A stretch of 64,000 nucleotides of DNA from VRUE01 sp035605695 (GTDB taxonomy: Bacteria > Actinomycetota > Thermoleophilia > Solirubrobacterales > 70-9): positions 1-64,000 of the forward strand of contig DATNGZ010000040.1 of assembly GCA_035605695.1 (NCBI GenBank). The letters are read 5' to 3'. This document shows positions 23,410 through 31,535 of the stretch, piece after piece. How positions within the stretch are numbered: position 1 is the first letter of the stretch; each line of letters starts with the position of its first letter. Under the pieces are notes generated by a model, which ran no database searches, was not told where the DNA came from, and worked only from the letters and a program-made list of their open reading frames with translations. A program made the translations under genes and the position numbers.

Positions 23410-25736
23410 GAGTCCTGGTAACCGGCGGAGGTGGCTTCATCGGCTCCCACGTGGTCGACCGCCTGATCGACCGCGGCATCACTCCGCGGATCTTCGACCT
23501 CAGTGCTTCGCCGTACCACACGCCGCTGGAGGTCGAGACCTTCACCGGCTCGATCACCGATCCCGCCAACCTCGACTTGGCGATGCGCGACTGCGACGCC
23601 GTTATCCACCTTGCTGCCGTCGCCGACGTCGGCCACGTGCTCGCCGACCCGGTCCTGGCCGAGGAGGTCAACACCCGTGGCACGCTGAACGTGCTCGAGG
23701 CGGCCGCCGGTGCCAAGGTCGGACGCGTCGTCTACGGCTCGACGACCTGGGTCTACAGCGACTGCATCGAGCAGGACGTCGACGAGGAAACGCCGATTCC
23801 GGCGCCGCGCCACATCTACACCGCGACCAAGCTCGCCGGCGAGACTTATTGCGCGGGCTACGCCGAGCTCTACGACCTCGAGAGCACCGTTCTTCGCTTC
23901 GGCATCCCCTACGGCCCGCGCGCCCGCGCCGCCGGCGTCGTCGCCAAGTTCACCGACCTCGCCTTCGAAGGCAAGTCGCTGACGATCGCCGGCGACGGCA
24001 GCACGACCCGCAGCTTCATCTACGTCGAGGACCTCGCCGACGGGATCGTTGCCGCCCTGGCCCCCGAGGCCGCAGGCCGCACCTACAACCTCTCCGGCGA
24101 CGAGGTCGTGACGATTCTCGAAATCGCCGAGCGGGTGCAGGAAAACACCGAAAACTGCGAGATAGTTCACACACCGCCGCGCCCCGGCGACTTCCCCGGC
24201 AAGGCGATCTCCAACGAGCGTGCGCTCTCCGAGCTTGGCTGGAAAGCCGAGACGAGCTTCCGCGAAGGCGTCAAGAAGTACGTCGAGTGGGTGCGCGGCA
24301 CCGTCCGCCCGCCCGACCCGATTCCTGGCAAGAAGCCCTCTCTGAACGGCAACGACCACGCCGCCGGCGCCTTGCTCGCCGGTGCCGCCCGCGCCGAGGA
24401 GCGCCCGCCCAGGGTGTTGATCCTGAGCGCCGACATCGGCGAGGGCCACGACCTGCCGGCACGGATCATCAAAGCCGATCTCGAAGAGGAGGTTCCCGGG
24501 GTCGAGGTAGAGATCGCCAACGGGCTCGAGGCGATGGGGAAGCTCTCCGCCACGGTCCTGCGCAATGGCTCCAAGCTGACCTTCCGCTGGATGCCCTGGC
24601 TCTTCGACGTCCAGTACTGGCTGATCACCAAGTTTGCCCCGGCCCGCTGGCTCTTTCACCACCTCGGTTACGTGTTCTCGGGCCGCGGCCTGCTCAAGGT
24701 CATCGAGGACTACGACCCCGACGCCGTGATCTCGACCTATCCGGGCGTCACCGCGGTCCTCGGGATGCTGCGCGAGAACCGGCGCCTGGATATTCCGGTG
24801 CAGTCGGCGATCACTGACCTGGCCGGGCTGCGCTACTGGGCCCACCCCGGAGTCGACCTGCACTACGTCACCCACCCGGAGTCGATCGAGGAGGTCGAGA
24901 GGCTGGTCGGTCCGGGGACGGTCGAGTGGGTGCGCCCGCCGATCTCGCGTGACTTCCTGATGCCGCGCACCCGCCGCGACGCCCGCGAGGCGCTCGGCGT
25001 CCCGGCTCACGCCCGGATCGTGCTTGTCTCCGGTGGTGGCTGGGGAATCGGCGACCTCGAGGGCGCGATCCGCTCGGCCCTATCCGAGGACGCCCTGGTC
25101 GTCTGCATCACCGGCCGTAACGACATCGCCCGCGAGAAGCTCGAGCGCAGCTTCGAGGGCAACGAGCAGGTCCGGATCCTCGGCTTCACCGAGCAGATGA
25201 GCGACTGGATGGCTGCCGCCGACGCGATGATCCACGCCACCGCCGGCCTGACCGTGCTCGAGGCCCACATCCGCGGCTGCCCGGTCGTCTCCTACGGCTT
25301 CTCGGCCGGACACCTGCGGGCCAACAACGCGGCCTTCGAACGCTTCGGCCTGGCTGAGGTGGCGGCGTCCAAACACGAGCTGGAGTCGGTCCTGCGCCAC
25401 GTCACCCGCGAGCGCCGCTCGCCGGACTCCTCTTTTGCCTCACTGCCCTCGCTTGCCTCGCGCGTGCTCGGTGTGCGCCCGCGGGTGCGCCCGCAGCCGG
25501 TCTGGCGCCTGCGCACGGAGCGCGTGGCGACGGCCGTCGCCCTCGCCCTGATCGCGGTGGTCATGCTGTTCACCGTGATCGATCGCGAAGCTCCCTACAA
25601 GGTGGTCGCCAAGCCGCTGGAGGGTCGCATTCACTTTGGCAAGGACAACGACGCCCAGGCACCCGCCGTCGAAAGCTCCCAGCCAGCGAAGCCGGCGCCC
25701 GCTGCCAATCAGGCAGCCGCGGGCGACGGGAATTGA
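23406..25736 (+). CDS. sugar epimerase/dehydratase - GT28-like glycosyltransferase fusion with C-terminal membrane helix
   Basis: 776 residues. Residues 1-~310 are an extended SDR: GGGGFIGSH, HLAAVADVGH, YGSTTWVY, catalytic YTATK (Tyr-x-x-x-Lys) and RSFIYVEDLADGI. After a short linker, residues ~335-690 resemble MGDG synthase/UgtP/MurG-type GT-B enzymes: VLILSADIGEGHDLPARII, DAVISTYPGVTAVLG, VLVSGGGWGIGDLEG, FTEQMSDWMAAADAMIHATAGLTVLEAHIRGCPVV. A helix at ~705-725 anchors it, leaving ~50 mostly Ala/Pro residues outside. It may make a modified sugar and attach it to a lipid acceptor. It lies between the aminotransferase (4-nt overlap) and the deacetylase (4-nt overlap). Confidence 0.88.
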   Translation: MRVLVTGGGGFIGSHVVDRLIDRGITPRIFDLSASPYHTPLEVETFTGSITDPANLDLAMRDCDAVIHLAAVADVGHVLADPVLAEEVNTRGTLNVLEAAAGAKVGRVVYGSTTWVYSDCIEQDVDEETPIPAPRHIYTATKLAGETYCAGYAELYDLESTVLRFGIPYGPRARAAGVVAKFTDLAFEGKSLTIAGDGSTTRSFIYVEDLADGIVAALAPEAAGRTYNLSGDEVVTILEIAERVQENTENCEIVHTPPRPGDFPGKAISNERALSELGWKAETSFREGVKKYVEWVRGTVRPPDPIPGKKPSLNGNDHAAGALLAGAARAEERPPRVLILSADIGEGHDLPARIIKADLEEEVPGVEVEIANGLEAMGKLSATVLRNGSKLTFRWMPWLFDVQYWLITKFAPARWLFHHLGYVFSGRGLLKVIEDYDPDAVISTYPGVTAVLGMLRENRRLDIPVQSAITDLAGLRYWAHPGVDLHYVTHPESIEEVERLVGPGTVEWVRPPISRDFLMPRTRRDAREALGVPAHARIVLVSGGGWGIGDLEGAIRSALSEDALVVCITGRNDIAREKLERSFEGNEQVRILGFTEQMSDWMAAADAMIHATAGLTVLEAHIRGCPVVSYGFSAGHLRANNAAFERFGLAEVAASKHELESVLRHVTRERRSPDSSFASLPSLASRVLGVRPRVRPQPVWRLRTERVATAVALALIAVVMLFTVIDREAPYKVVAKPLEGRIHFGKDNDAQAPAVESSQPAKPAPAANQAAAGDGN

Positions 25737-26434
25737 TCGGAAGGCTGCTCGGGGCCGGCGCCTCGGCTGCCGCTGTCCTACACGCCGGCCCGGCGCTGGC
25801 GCCGATCGTCCCGGGAATCGGCCCGGCGCTGGACATCGAGCTTCGCCAGGAAGGCGTCGACGGAGTCGCGCTGACCTTCGACGACGGCCCACACCCGCAG
25901 GGAACTCCCGCTGTGCTGGAGACCTTGCGAGAGGGGGGAGCCACGGCGACCTTCTTCCTCGCCGGCGAGCAGGTGCTGAGACGGCCCGCGCTGGCGGCCG
26001 AGATCGTCGCCGCCGGCCACCGGGCCGAGCTGCACTGCCATCGCCACCGCAACCTGCTGCGCCTCAGCGTGTCTGAGTTCCTCGATGACGCCGAGCGGGG
26101 CCGTGCCGCGATCGAGGAGGCGAGCGGGCAGGCGATCGTCGACTACAGACCGCCCTACGGCATCTTTAGCGGCTCGACCCTGCGCGCCGTGCGCCGCCGC
26201 GGCTGGCGGCCGGTGCTCTGGTCGCGCTGGGGGAAGGACTGGCGCCGGAGCGCGACTGCCGAATCGATCGCGCGTCGTGCAAGCTCCGGCATCCGGGCCG
26301 GCGACATCGTCCTCCTCCACGACGCCGACTACTACAGCGCGCGCGGCTCCTGGGTGCGCACGGCGGCAGCGCTGCCGCTGATCCTCGCCGAGCTCGAAAG
26401 TCGCGGGCTGAAGACGACCTCGCTGCGCCGCTGA
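25733..26434 (+). CDS. polysaccharide deacetylase (NodB/CE4 family)
   Basis: 233 residues, TTG start overlapping the previous stop (TTGA). Motif 1 LTFDDGPHP (Asp50 base, Asp51 metal), motif 2 ELHCHRHRN (His101 and His105 metal ligands, the H-x3-H spacing), motif 3 YRPPYG, and later VLLHDADYY. The family removes N-acetyl groups from GlcNAc-type sugars in glycans or lipids. The N-terminus (LLGAGASAAAVLHAGPALA) could be a short membrane anchor. Coupled to the aminotransferase and epimerase-glycosyltransferase genes, it completes a likely amino-sugar glycolipid or glycan pathway. Confidence 0.92.
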   Translation: MIGRLLGAGASAAAVLHAGPALAPIVPGIGPALDIELRQEGVDGVALTFDDGPHPQGTPAVLETLREGGATATFFLAGEQVLRRPALAAEIVAAGHRAELHCHRHRNLLRLSVSEFLDDAERGRAAIEEASGQAIVDYRPPYGIFSGSTLRAVRRRGWRPVLWSRWGKDWRRSATAESIARRASSGIRAGDIVLLHDADYYSARGSWVRTAAALPLILAELESRGLKTTSLRR

Positions 26435-26608
26435 GAGGGTGGCGCGATCGTCCAGTGCTCACAGCCGGCGAAGGCCTCGTCGAGGCGCTGCGCCATCGTG
26501 CTCCTGGGCCTGTCCTGGTCGAAGATTTCCTGAGCCATGGCTCTCCGTCCTGTAGGGGGCGTTGCGACAGGATGCCCCCCCGGTCAGACGAAAAAGCTGC
26601 AAGTAGCG
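26435..26608. other. intergenic region with hairpins and a doubtful minus-strand mini-ORF
   Basis: Contains a GGGGGC...GCCCCC hairpin near 26554-26579. A minus-strand frame starting at ATG 26538 (MAQEIFDQDRP) has GGAG 6 nt upstream but runs antisense into the deacetylase gene to 26332; I do not recognise it and do not count it as a gene. Confidence 0.3.
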
Positions 26609-26635
26609 AAAAAGAACGCGCAGCTTGCGCGTTCT
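26609..26635 (-). terminator. intrinsic terminator of the alpha/beta hydrolase gene
   Basis: On the minus strand: AGAACGCGC, 5-nt loop, GCGCGTTCT, then a T5 tract (26609-26613). Perfect 9-bp stem placed 3 bp after the hydrolase stop; a textbook rho-independent terminator. Confidence 0.85.
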
Positions 26636-26638
26636 GAC

Positions 26639-27481
26639 TCAATTCGACTCGACGAATGATGCGATCTCGTCGGCCAACCGCTGCGGTTGATCGAGCGCGA
26701 CGAAGGTGCTCGCGCCGGGGATCTCGACGATGCGGGCGTTCGGCGTGGTGCTCTTGAGTCGTTCCGCGTAGGAGATCGGGAAGAGCTTGTCGCCGGGCGC
26801 CCAGGTCAGCAGGACGGGCAGGTCGGAGCTGCTCAGCTTCTCGGCTGCCTCCAGCGTGTAGCGCTTGTTCATCCCGACCGTGACCTTCTTGGTGTCGTGC
26901 TTGACGCCGCGGTCGTGCAGCGCCGGCGCCATCCAGGAGTCGATCAGCTCGTCCGGGATCTTGGTCTTGGCGAAGGGCTTGAAGGCGCCGCGCGCGAGAG
27001 CGCGGATCCGGAACGGTGCCGAGAGGGCCGTCATCCCGCCCGGCAGCTTGGCCAGCGGCGGCATCGCCTTGAAGATCCCCGGGGGGAAGTTCTCGTGGGT
27101 GTCGCAGTTGGTCAGCACCAGGCGGCCGATCCGCTGCCGGTGGCGGGTGACGAGGACCTGCGACATCGCCCCGCCGGAGTCGTTGCCGACGATCGTCACG
27201 TCATCCAACTCCAGCGCCCCGAGGAAGCTGTCGATCAAAGCGGCAATGCCGGGAGGGGTGAGGTCTGCATTCGGGTTCATCGCCGCCTGGTGAGCGCCGA
27301 GAGGCCAGTCGGGTGCGATGCAGCGGCAGCGGTCGGAGAGCCGGTCGACGACGCCGTCCCAAAGGCGGCCGTCGACGAGGAAGCCGTGGACGAAGACGAC
27401 CGGCTTGCCCTCGCCGGCTTCGCGGTAGCGAATGCGGCCCGCGGGAAGCTCGATCTCATGGCGTTGGTCTGACTGGTTCAT
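26639..27481 (-). CDS. alpha/beta hydrolase with aspartate nucleophile
   Basis: 280 residues from ATG 27481, preceded by GAGGAGG; the frame is open further upstream without homology. Fold signatures: VVFVHGFLVDGRLWD (oxyanion HG), CIAPDWPLGAH, nucleophile elbow IVGNDSGGAMS, and late LLTWAPGDKLFP (acid) with FVALDQP (the expected C-terminal catalytic histidine is not obvious). In the elbow G-x-Nuc-x-G, the nucleophile position is Asp101, not Ser, as in epoxide hydrolases and haloalkane dehalogenases. It is divergent from a TetR gene with a palindrome between them, so an inducible detoxification enzyme is plausible. Exact substrate unknown. Confidence 0.88.
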   Translation of the reverse strand: MNQSDQRHEIELPAGRIRYREAGEGKPVVFVHGFLVDGRLWDGVVDRLSDRCRCIAPDWPLGAHQAAMNPNADLTPPGIAALIDSFLGALELDDVTIVGNDSGGAMSQVLVTRHRQRIGRLVLTNCDTHENFPPGIFKAMPPLAKLPGGMTALSAPFRIRALARGAFKPFAKTKIPDELIDSWMAPALHDRGVKHDTKKVTVGMNKRYTLEAAEKLSSSDLPVLLTWAPGDKLFPISYAERLKSTTPNARIVEIPGASTFVALDQPQRLADEIASFVESN

Positions 27482-27530
27482 TACGTCCTCCTCGAAAAGC
27501 TTGTTTCTGGCCGACGGAACGCGTAAGGTA

Positions 27531-27545
27531 CATACAGACAGTATG
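27531..27545. promoter_or_regulatory. TetR operator candidate between hydrolase and TetR genes
   Basis: CATAC-AGACA-GTATG, a 5-5-5 inverted repeat that includes the ATG of the TetR gene and lies ~50 bp upstream of the divergent hydrolase start. Suited to autorepression plus control of the hydrolase. Confidence 0.5.
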
Positions 27546-28163
27546 AATGTCAAACGAACACAAGCGGAGCGCTCGGAGGCGACCCGCGGGGCGCTGATCT
27601 CCGCCGCACGCCAGCTCTTTGCCGAGCACGGCTATGCCGGCGTCGGCACGGAAGAAATCGTCCGCACCGCGGGAGTGACGCGTGGTGCTCTCTACCACCA
27701 CTTCAAAGACAAGCGCGAGCTCTTCGAGGCCGTCTACGAACGGATCGAGGCCGAGCTCGCCGAACGGATCGCGGCCGGGGCCCTCGGCGCCAATGCCTCC
27801 TCGCCGATGGAGGCGATGCGGGCCGGCGCCGAGATGTTCCTCGTCGCCTCGACCGAGCCCGAGACGCAGCGGATCGTGCTGCTCGACGGGCCCGCGGTGC
27901 TGGGCTGGGACCGCTGGCGCGAGATTGCCACCGAGCACGGCCTGGGCCTGATCGAAGCCACCCTGCAGGCGGCGGTCGATGCCGGCGCGATCAAGCCGCA
28001 GCCGGTGCGACCGCTCGCCCATGTGTTGATGGGCGCCCTTGACGAGGCCGCCATGTTGGTCGCCCGCGCGGAGGATCCGGAGGCGATGCGGGCCGAGGTG
28101 GGCGGGACCCTCGACTCGCTGCTCGCTGCGCTCAGCGTCGTTGAGCCGAGGGCTGGGGAGTAG
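27543..28163 (+). CDS. TetR/AcrR-family transcriptional regulator
   Basis: 206 residues. N-terminal HTH: RGALISAARQLFAEHGYAGVGTEEIVRTAGVTRGALYHHFKDK with the classic LYHHF recognition end. The C-terminal ligand domain resembles the TetR_C subgroup (AGAEMFLVAST, RIVLLDGPAVLGWDRWREI, LAHVLMGALDEAAMLVARAED). ATG 27543 lies inside a palindrome that may be its own operator. Likely represses the divergent alpha/beta hydrolase. Its last 32 nt overlap, tail to tail, the end of the diguanylate cyclase gene, so both transcripts are antisense there. Confidence 0.93.
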   Translation: MNVKRTQAERSEATRGALISAARQLFAEHGYAGVGTEEIVRTAGVTRGALYHHFKDKRELFEAVYERIEAELAERIAAGALGANASSPMEAMRAGAEMFLVASTEPETQRIVLLDGPAVLGWDRWREIATEHGLGLIEATLQAAVDAGAIKPQPVRPLAHVLMGALDEAAMLVARAEDPEAMRAEVGGTLDSLLAALSVVEPRAGE

Positions 28164-29634
28164 GAACGCCAGGCATATTGACCGGGCCGCCCTGGGCCGC
28201 CCGGCGCGACTCCTTCTGCGCGTACATCCTCACGTCGGCGAGCTGCAGCGCAGAGGAAGGATCGGCCGCCTCACCGGGAATCATCGCCGAGCCCCAGGAG
28301 GCCCCCACGTCGACACCCCGGTCGCTGGCGGTCAGGGCTTTTGCGGCGCGACGGGCAGCGGCGTCGAAGCGGTCCTGCTCACAGGTCAGGAGCAAGCAGA
28401 ACTCGTCGCCGCCGATCCGGTAGGCGACGCCGTCTTCTCCGGCTGCCTCCTGCAGGGCGGCTCCCAGCCGGACCAAAAGCTCGTCCCCCGCGGGGTGCCC
28501 GAAGGTGTCGTTGTAGCGCTTGAAGCCATTGAGATCGAAGAGGTAGAGCATTGCTGGGCGCTGATCGGTCGCCCGCTCGCATTCCTCTTCGAGGTCCACC
28601 TGCATCCGGCCGCGGTTGCTGAGCCCGGTCAGCGGGTCGGTCCGCACCTGCTCGAGCAGGTCCTTGTTCTCTTTGTCGCTCATCGCCAGGCGGACGATGA
28701 CTGCGGTCATCGTCGCCGCCCAGAGCACGGTCGAGAGGCCGCTGGTCGCGCTGAAGTACTGCATCGCAAAGAGGCCGATCATCACCCCGGCGAAGACCGC
28801 CGGGACGACGATCTCGCGACGGCGGTCACCCGCTCTGGGAGCGGAGATCTCGGCGGCCTCGGCGGGCTGCCAGACGGCGGCGCCAAGGCAGACGGCGGCG
28901 ATCAGGTAGATCGGGTCGATCCAGTCGCCACCGGGCAGGGTCGCGTCGGTCGACTGCAGGGTGAAGGCGATGTCGGCGATGACGAGCGCGGAGAGGCCGG
29001 CCAGCAGCAGCGACCAGGTTCGTCCCGGCCGCCAGCCGGTCAGGGCGAAGACGCCGACGACCATCGCCACCATTGCGATGTCGCCCAGCGGGTAGGCGAG
29101 GGTGGTGGCTACCTGAAGCGGCGTGCCCGTTGCCTTCTCCGCGACGAAGTCGAAGACGAAGGCGGCTCCCAGAGCGGCGGTGCCAAGCGCCGCGATTGCC
29201 CCGTCCATCCACAGCCGCCAATTCATCTCGTGCGCCCTGGCCCGAACCAGCAGTGCCAATCCGGCGTAGGCAAGGGGGTAGAAGGCGAGGTAGCCGACGT
29301 CGGCCGGCGAGGGATACGGGGCAGATTCGTTGCCTTCGATGAAGGCAGTCCAGTAGATCTCAGCGGCGCCCCAGGAGAGAATCGCCAGGCCGATCATCAG
29401 CCAGGCCGACCGCTCGCGTGGATAGTCCGACGCCCTGACCAGGCAAGCGATGCCTGCTCCGAGCACGATCGCGTCGTAGAGCGGCCCGGAGATAGCCAGA
29501 TACAGGCCGCCGCCGATTCCTAGCCAGTCGTGGATCGCGACGATCGCCGTGCCTCCGAGCAGGAGGACGGCGAGGACGCGGCGGGCGGCGGGCGTCCAGC
29601 TCGGGCGATCGGCGGTCGTCTCCGTGGTTTCCAC
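28132..29634 (-). CDS. membrane-bound diguanylate cyclase (GGDEF)
   Basis: 500 residues. Roughly nine hydrophobic helices in the first ~320 residues form an integral-membrane sensor resembling those of actinobacterial GGDEF proteins; no PAS or GAF domain is visible. The catalytic domain begins DPLTGLSNRGRM and has the intact active site RIGGDEF, LFDLNGFKRYNDTFGHPAGD for Mg-GTP binding, and DVRMYAQKE at the end. It should make cyclic di-GMP. The allosteric I-site RxxD, expected five residues before GGDEF, is absent (GEDG instead), so product inhibition may be weak. GTG start at 29634. Confidence 0.93.
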   Translation of the reverse strand: METTETTADRPSWTPAARRVLAVLLLGGTAIVAIHDWLGIGGGLYLAISGPLYDAIVLGAGIACLVRASDYPRERSAWLMIGLAILSWGAAEIYWTAFIEGNESAPYPSPADVGYLAFYPLAYAGLALLVRARAHEMNWRLWMDGAIAALGTAALGAAFVFDFVAEKATGTPLQVATTLAYPLGDIAMVAMVVGVFALTGWRPGRTWSLLLAGLSALVIADIAFTLQSTDATLPGGDWIDPIYLIAAVCLGAAVWQPAEAAEISAPRAGDRRREIVVPAVFAGVMIGLFAMQYFSATSGLSTVLWAATMTAVIVRLAMSDKENKDLLEQVRTDPLTGLSNRGRMQVDLEEECERATDQRPAMLYLFDLNGFKRYNDTFGHPAGDELLVRLGAALQEAAGEDGVAYRIGGDEFCLLLTCEQDRFDAAARRAAKALTASDRGVDVGASWGSAMIPGEAADPSSALQLADVRMYAQKESRRAAQGGPVNMPGVPTPQPSAQRR

Positions 29635-29698
29635 TGCCTAGCTATCGGCACCTGAGGACAATTCCAAAACCCTGAAAGGGCAAATTGACTGCTTCATC

Positions 29699-29704
29699 TA
29701 GAAT
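29699..29704 (+). promoter_or_regulatory. -10 box TAGAAT for rpmE (leaderless)
   Basis: TAGAAT ends 8 nt before ATG 29713. TTGACT at 29685-29690 is too close to act as its -35. Confidence 0.45.
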
Positions 29705-29712
29705 GTCCGAAG

Positions 29713-29928
29713 ATGAAAACCGGAATCCACCCCGAGTACACCCTCGCCAACGTGCATTGCTCCTGCGGCAACCAGTTCTACACCCGCTCGACCGAGTCGG
29801 ATCTTCACGTCGAGCTCTGCTCGGAGTGCCATCCGTTCTACACCGGCAAGCAGAAGCTCGTCGACACCGGTGGACGGGTCGAGCGCTTCCAGCGCCGCGC
29901 CGCCAAGCACGCCAAGGCCGGAAGGTAG
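29713..29928 (+). CDS. rpmE: 50S ribosomal protein L31, zinc-binding form
   Basis: 71 residues, MKTGIHPEYTLANVHCSCGNQFYTRST followed by CSECHPFYTGKQKLVDTGGRVERFQRR. Cys16, Cys18, Cys36 and Cys39 form the zinc site of the C+ type of L31, the form normally made in zinc-replete cells. It sits at the ribosomal central protuberance bridge. Followed 3 bp later by the DUF1385 gene, an arrangement conserved in many Gram-positives between rho/rpmE and prfA. No zinc-free paralogue is seen in the window. Confidence 0.97.
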   Translation: MKTGIHPEYTLANVHCSCGNQFYTRSTESDLHVELCSECHPFYTGKQKLVDTGGRVERFQRRAAKHAKAGR

Positions 29929-29931
29929 CCG

Positions 29932-30945
29932 GTGAGCCCAGAAGTGGGCTCACCCCAGGCTGCGAACGTCCCCTTAGACGACGGGACCGCTTCGCTGCGC
30001 ATGCCCGACGGCGCGCTTGTCGCCAAGCGCGACGCGCCGGTTGGCGGTCAGGCCGTGCTCGAGGGCGTGATGATGCGCGGCGTCACCGTCTGGGCCGTCG
30101 CCTGCCGCCGTCCCGATGGCGAGATCGAGATCAGCTCCGAGACGATCAAGCCCTGGGCTCAGCGCCACCGCCTCTGGCGGCTGCCGGTGCTGCGCGGCAT
30201 CGTCGCCCTTGGCGAGTCGCTGAAGATCGGCTTCCGGGCGCTGGCGATCTCCGCCAACGCCCAGCTCGAGGATGGCGAGGAGGGCGAGCCGGAAGAGATC
30301 GGCGGCTGGGTTTGGGGGCTGACCATCGCCTTTTCGATGCTGCTCGCGGTCGGGCTCTTCTTTGTCATCCCGGTCGGGTTGACCAGCTTGATCAAGGACC
30401 AGCTTGGCTCGCCGCTGCTTTTCTGGCTGGTCGAGGGAGTCCTGCGCACCGCCATCTTCATCGGCTACATCGCCGCGATCAGCCGGCTTAAAGACCTGCG
30501 TCGCGTCTTCGAGTACCACGGCGCCGAGCACAAGACGATCTCCTGTTATGAGGCCGAAGACGAACTAACCCCGGCGCGGGCGAAGCTCTACTCGCGCCTG
30601 CACCCCCGCTGCGGCACCAGCTTCCTGCTGATCGTAATGGTGCTGGCGATCTTCGTTTTTGCGCCGATTGGCCTACCGGCCTGGTACTGGCTGCTGGCCT
30701 CGCGCATCCTCGGTATCCCGCTGATTGCCGGCCTCTCCTACGAGGTGATCAAGTGGGCCGGCAAAAACCGCCGCAAGCGCTGGGTGCGGGCGATCATGTG
30801 GCCCGGTCTGATGCTGCAGAACCTGACCACGCGCGAGCCCGACGAAGAGGAGCTCGCGGTGGCGATCGCCTCGCTGGAGGCCGTCCTGGCCCGGGAGTCA
30901 CCCGAGGCGGCCGCGGCGGGACAGCAAATCGAGATCGTCGCCTGA
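29932..30945 (+). CDS. DUF1385 (YqhQ-like) membrane protein
   Basis: 337 residues, GTG start 3 bp after rpmE. GGQAVLEGVMMRG near residue 38 is the hallmark of DUF1385, followed by LPVLRGIVALGESLKIG, several transmembrane helices (~125-150, ~165-185, ~235-275), and the conserved FEYHGAEHKTISCYE and HPRCGTSFLLIV between them. The family, including Bacillus YqhQ, is widespread but has no established biochemical role; the invariant Glu/His/Cys residues suggest metal binding or catalysis at the membrane. Position between rpmE and prfA is the usual one. Confidence 0.92.
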   Translation: MSPEVGSPQAANVPLDDGTASLRMPDGALVAKRDAPVGGQAVLEGVMMRGVTVWAVACRRPDGEIEISSETIKPWAQRHRLWRLPVLRGIVALGESLKIGFRALAISANAQLEDGEEGEPEEIGGWVWGLTIAFSMLLAVGLFFVIPVGLTSLIKDQLGSPLLFWLVEGVLRTAIFIGYIAAISRLKDLRRVFEYHGAEHKTISCYEAEDELTPARAKLYSRLHPRCGTSFLLIVMVLAIFVFAPIGLPAWYWLLASRILGIPLIAGLSYEVIKWAGKNRRKRWVRAIMWPGLMLQNLTTREPDEEELAVAIASLEAVLARESPEAAAAGQQIEIVA

Positions 30946-30959
30946 GGGCTCGGCGTCGC

Positions 30960-31376
30960 TCAGGCGGGCGGTTTGACCAGCGGTGCACTGCCCCAACCCC
31001 AGGGTGCGACGACGCCCAGCTTCCAGCGCTCTTCGATCCTGTGCAGGATCAGGGTCGGCGTGCAGGTCTGTTCGAAGCGCGAGCCTTCGGTCCCGTCGAT
31101 CTCGATCGTCCAGTGCTCGGTGGCGAGGCCAATCTCGCCGGCCGCAAGCACGCAGCGCAGCTCGACCTCGATCCGAATGTGACGGGAGATCAGCTGGGCG
31201 AGCACCGGACGGATCCGGTCCCGGGTGTGGATCGCGGTTGCGTCCTGGGTGAGCAGACATGCGTCCCGCGCGAAACAGGTCGTAGCCCCCTCTAGGTCGC
31301 CGGCGCTGAGTAGCTCGGGGAGGGAGAGGCAGGCAAGGCCACGGCGTGAGGGAAGTGGCCGCAGTTGAGTTTTCAC
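30960..31376 (-). CDS. SnoaL-like/NTF2-fold protein
   Basis: 138 residues from GTG 31376. LPELLSAGDLEGATTCFARDACLLTQDATAIHTRDRIRPVLAQLI is the cone-shaped helix-strand start of an NTF2-like fold (compare nuclear transport factor 2/SnoaL families), and EHWTIEIDG, TPTLILHRIEERWKLGVVAPWGWG supplies the curved sheet. Such proteins act as small isomerases, polyketide cyclases or simply ligand-binding subunits; no catalytic Asp-His pair can be assigned safely. It lies in antisense orientation inside an otherwise + strand translation cluster. An inverted GCTAG...CTAGC at 31420-31433 stands upstream. Confidence 0.7.
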   Translation of the reverse strand: MKTQLRPLPSRRGLACLSLPELLSAGDLEGATTCFARDACLLTQDATAIHTRDRIRPVLAQLISRHIRIEVELRCVLAAGEIGLATEHWTIEIDGTEGSRFEQTCTPTLILHRIEERWKLGVVAPWGWGSAPLVKPPA

Positions 31377-31484
31377 GCTTGCCAGCCTAGGCTCAAAGAG
31401 TCCGGAGGAAAAGTACTGAGCTAGCTTCCTAGCACAGTCTTAATCTTTACTGTCATGCATCACTGGCACGCTCCCCAGGGTCGC

Positions 31485-31524
31485 GAAATGAGTGAGCCCG
31501 TCTAGAAATGAGTGAGCCCGTCTA
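31485..31524 (+). repeat. 20-bp perfect tandem duplication upstream of prfA
   Basis: The 20-mer GAAATGAGTGAGCCCGTCTA occurs twice in direct succession (31485-31504, 31505-31524). The second copy contributes the TA that begins the prfA -10 box. Confidence 0.9.
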
Positions 31525-31528
31525 TGTT
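31523..31528 (+). promoter_or_regulatory. -10 box TATGTT for prfA (leaderless)
   Basis: TATGTT ends 7 nt before GTG 31536. The tandem duplication places a similar TCTAGA segment one repeat upstream. Confidence 0.45.
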
Positions 31529-31535
31529 GTGAGGC

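Noticed and set aside
26332..26538. 68-codon minus-strand ORF with a GGAG ribosome site
   Set aside because: Half of it is antisense to the deacetylase gene, it has low-complexity sequence and no recognisable family.
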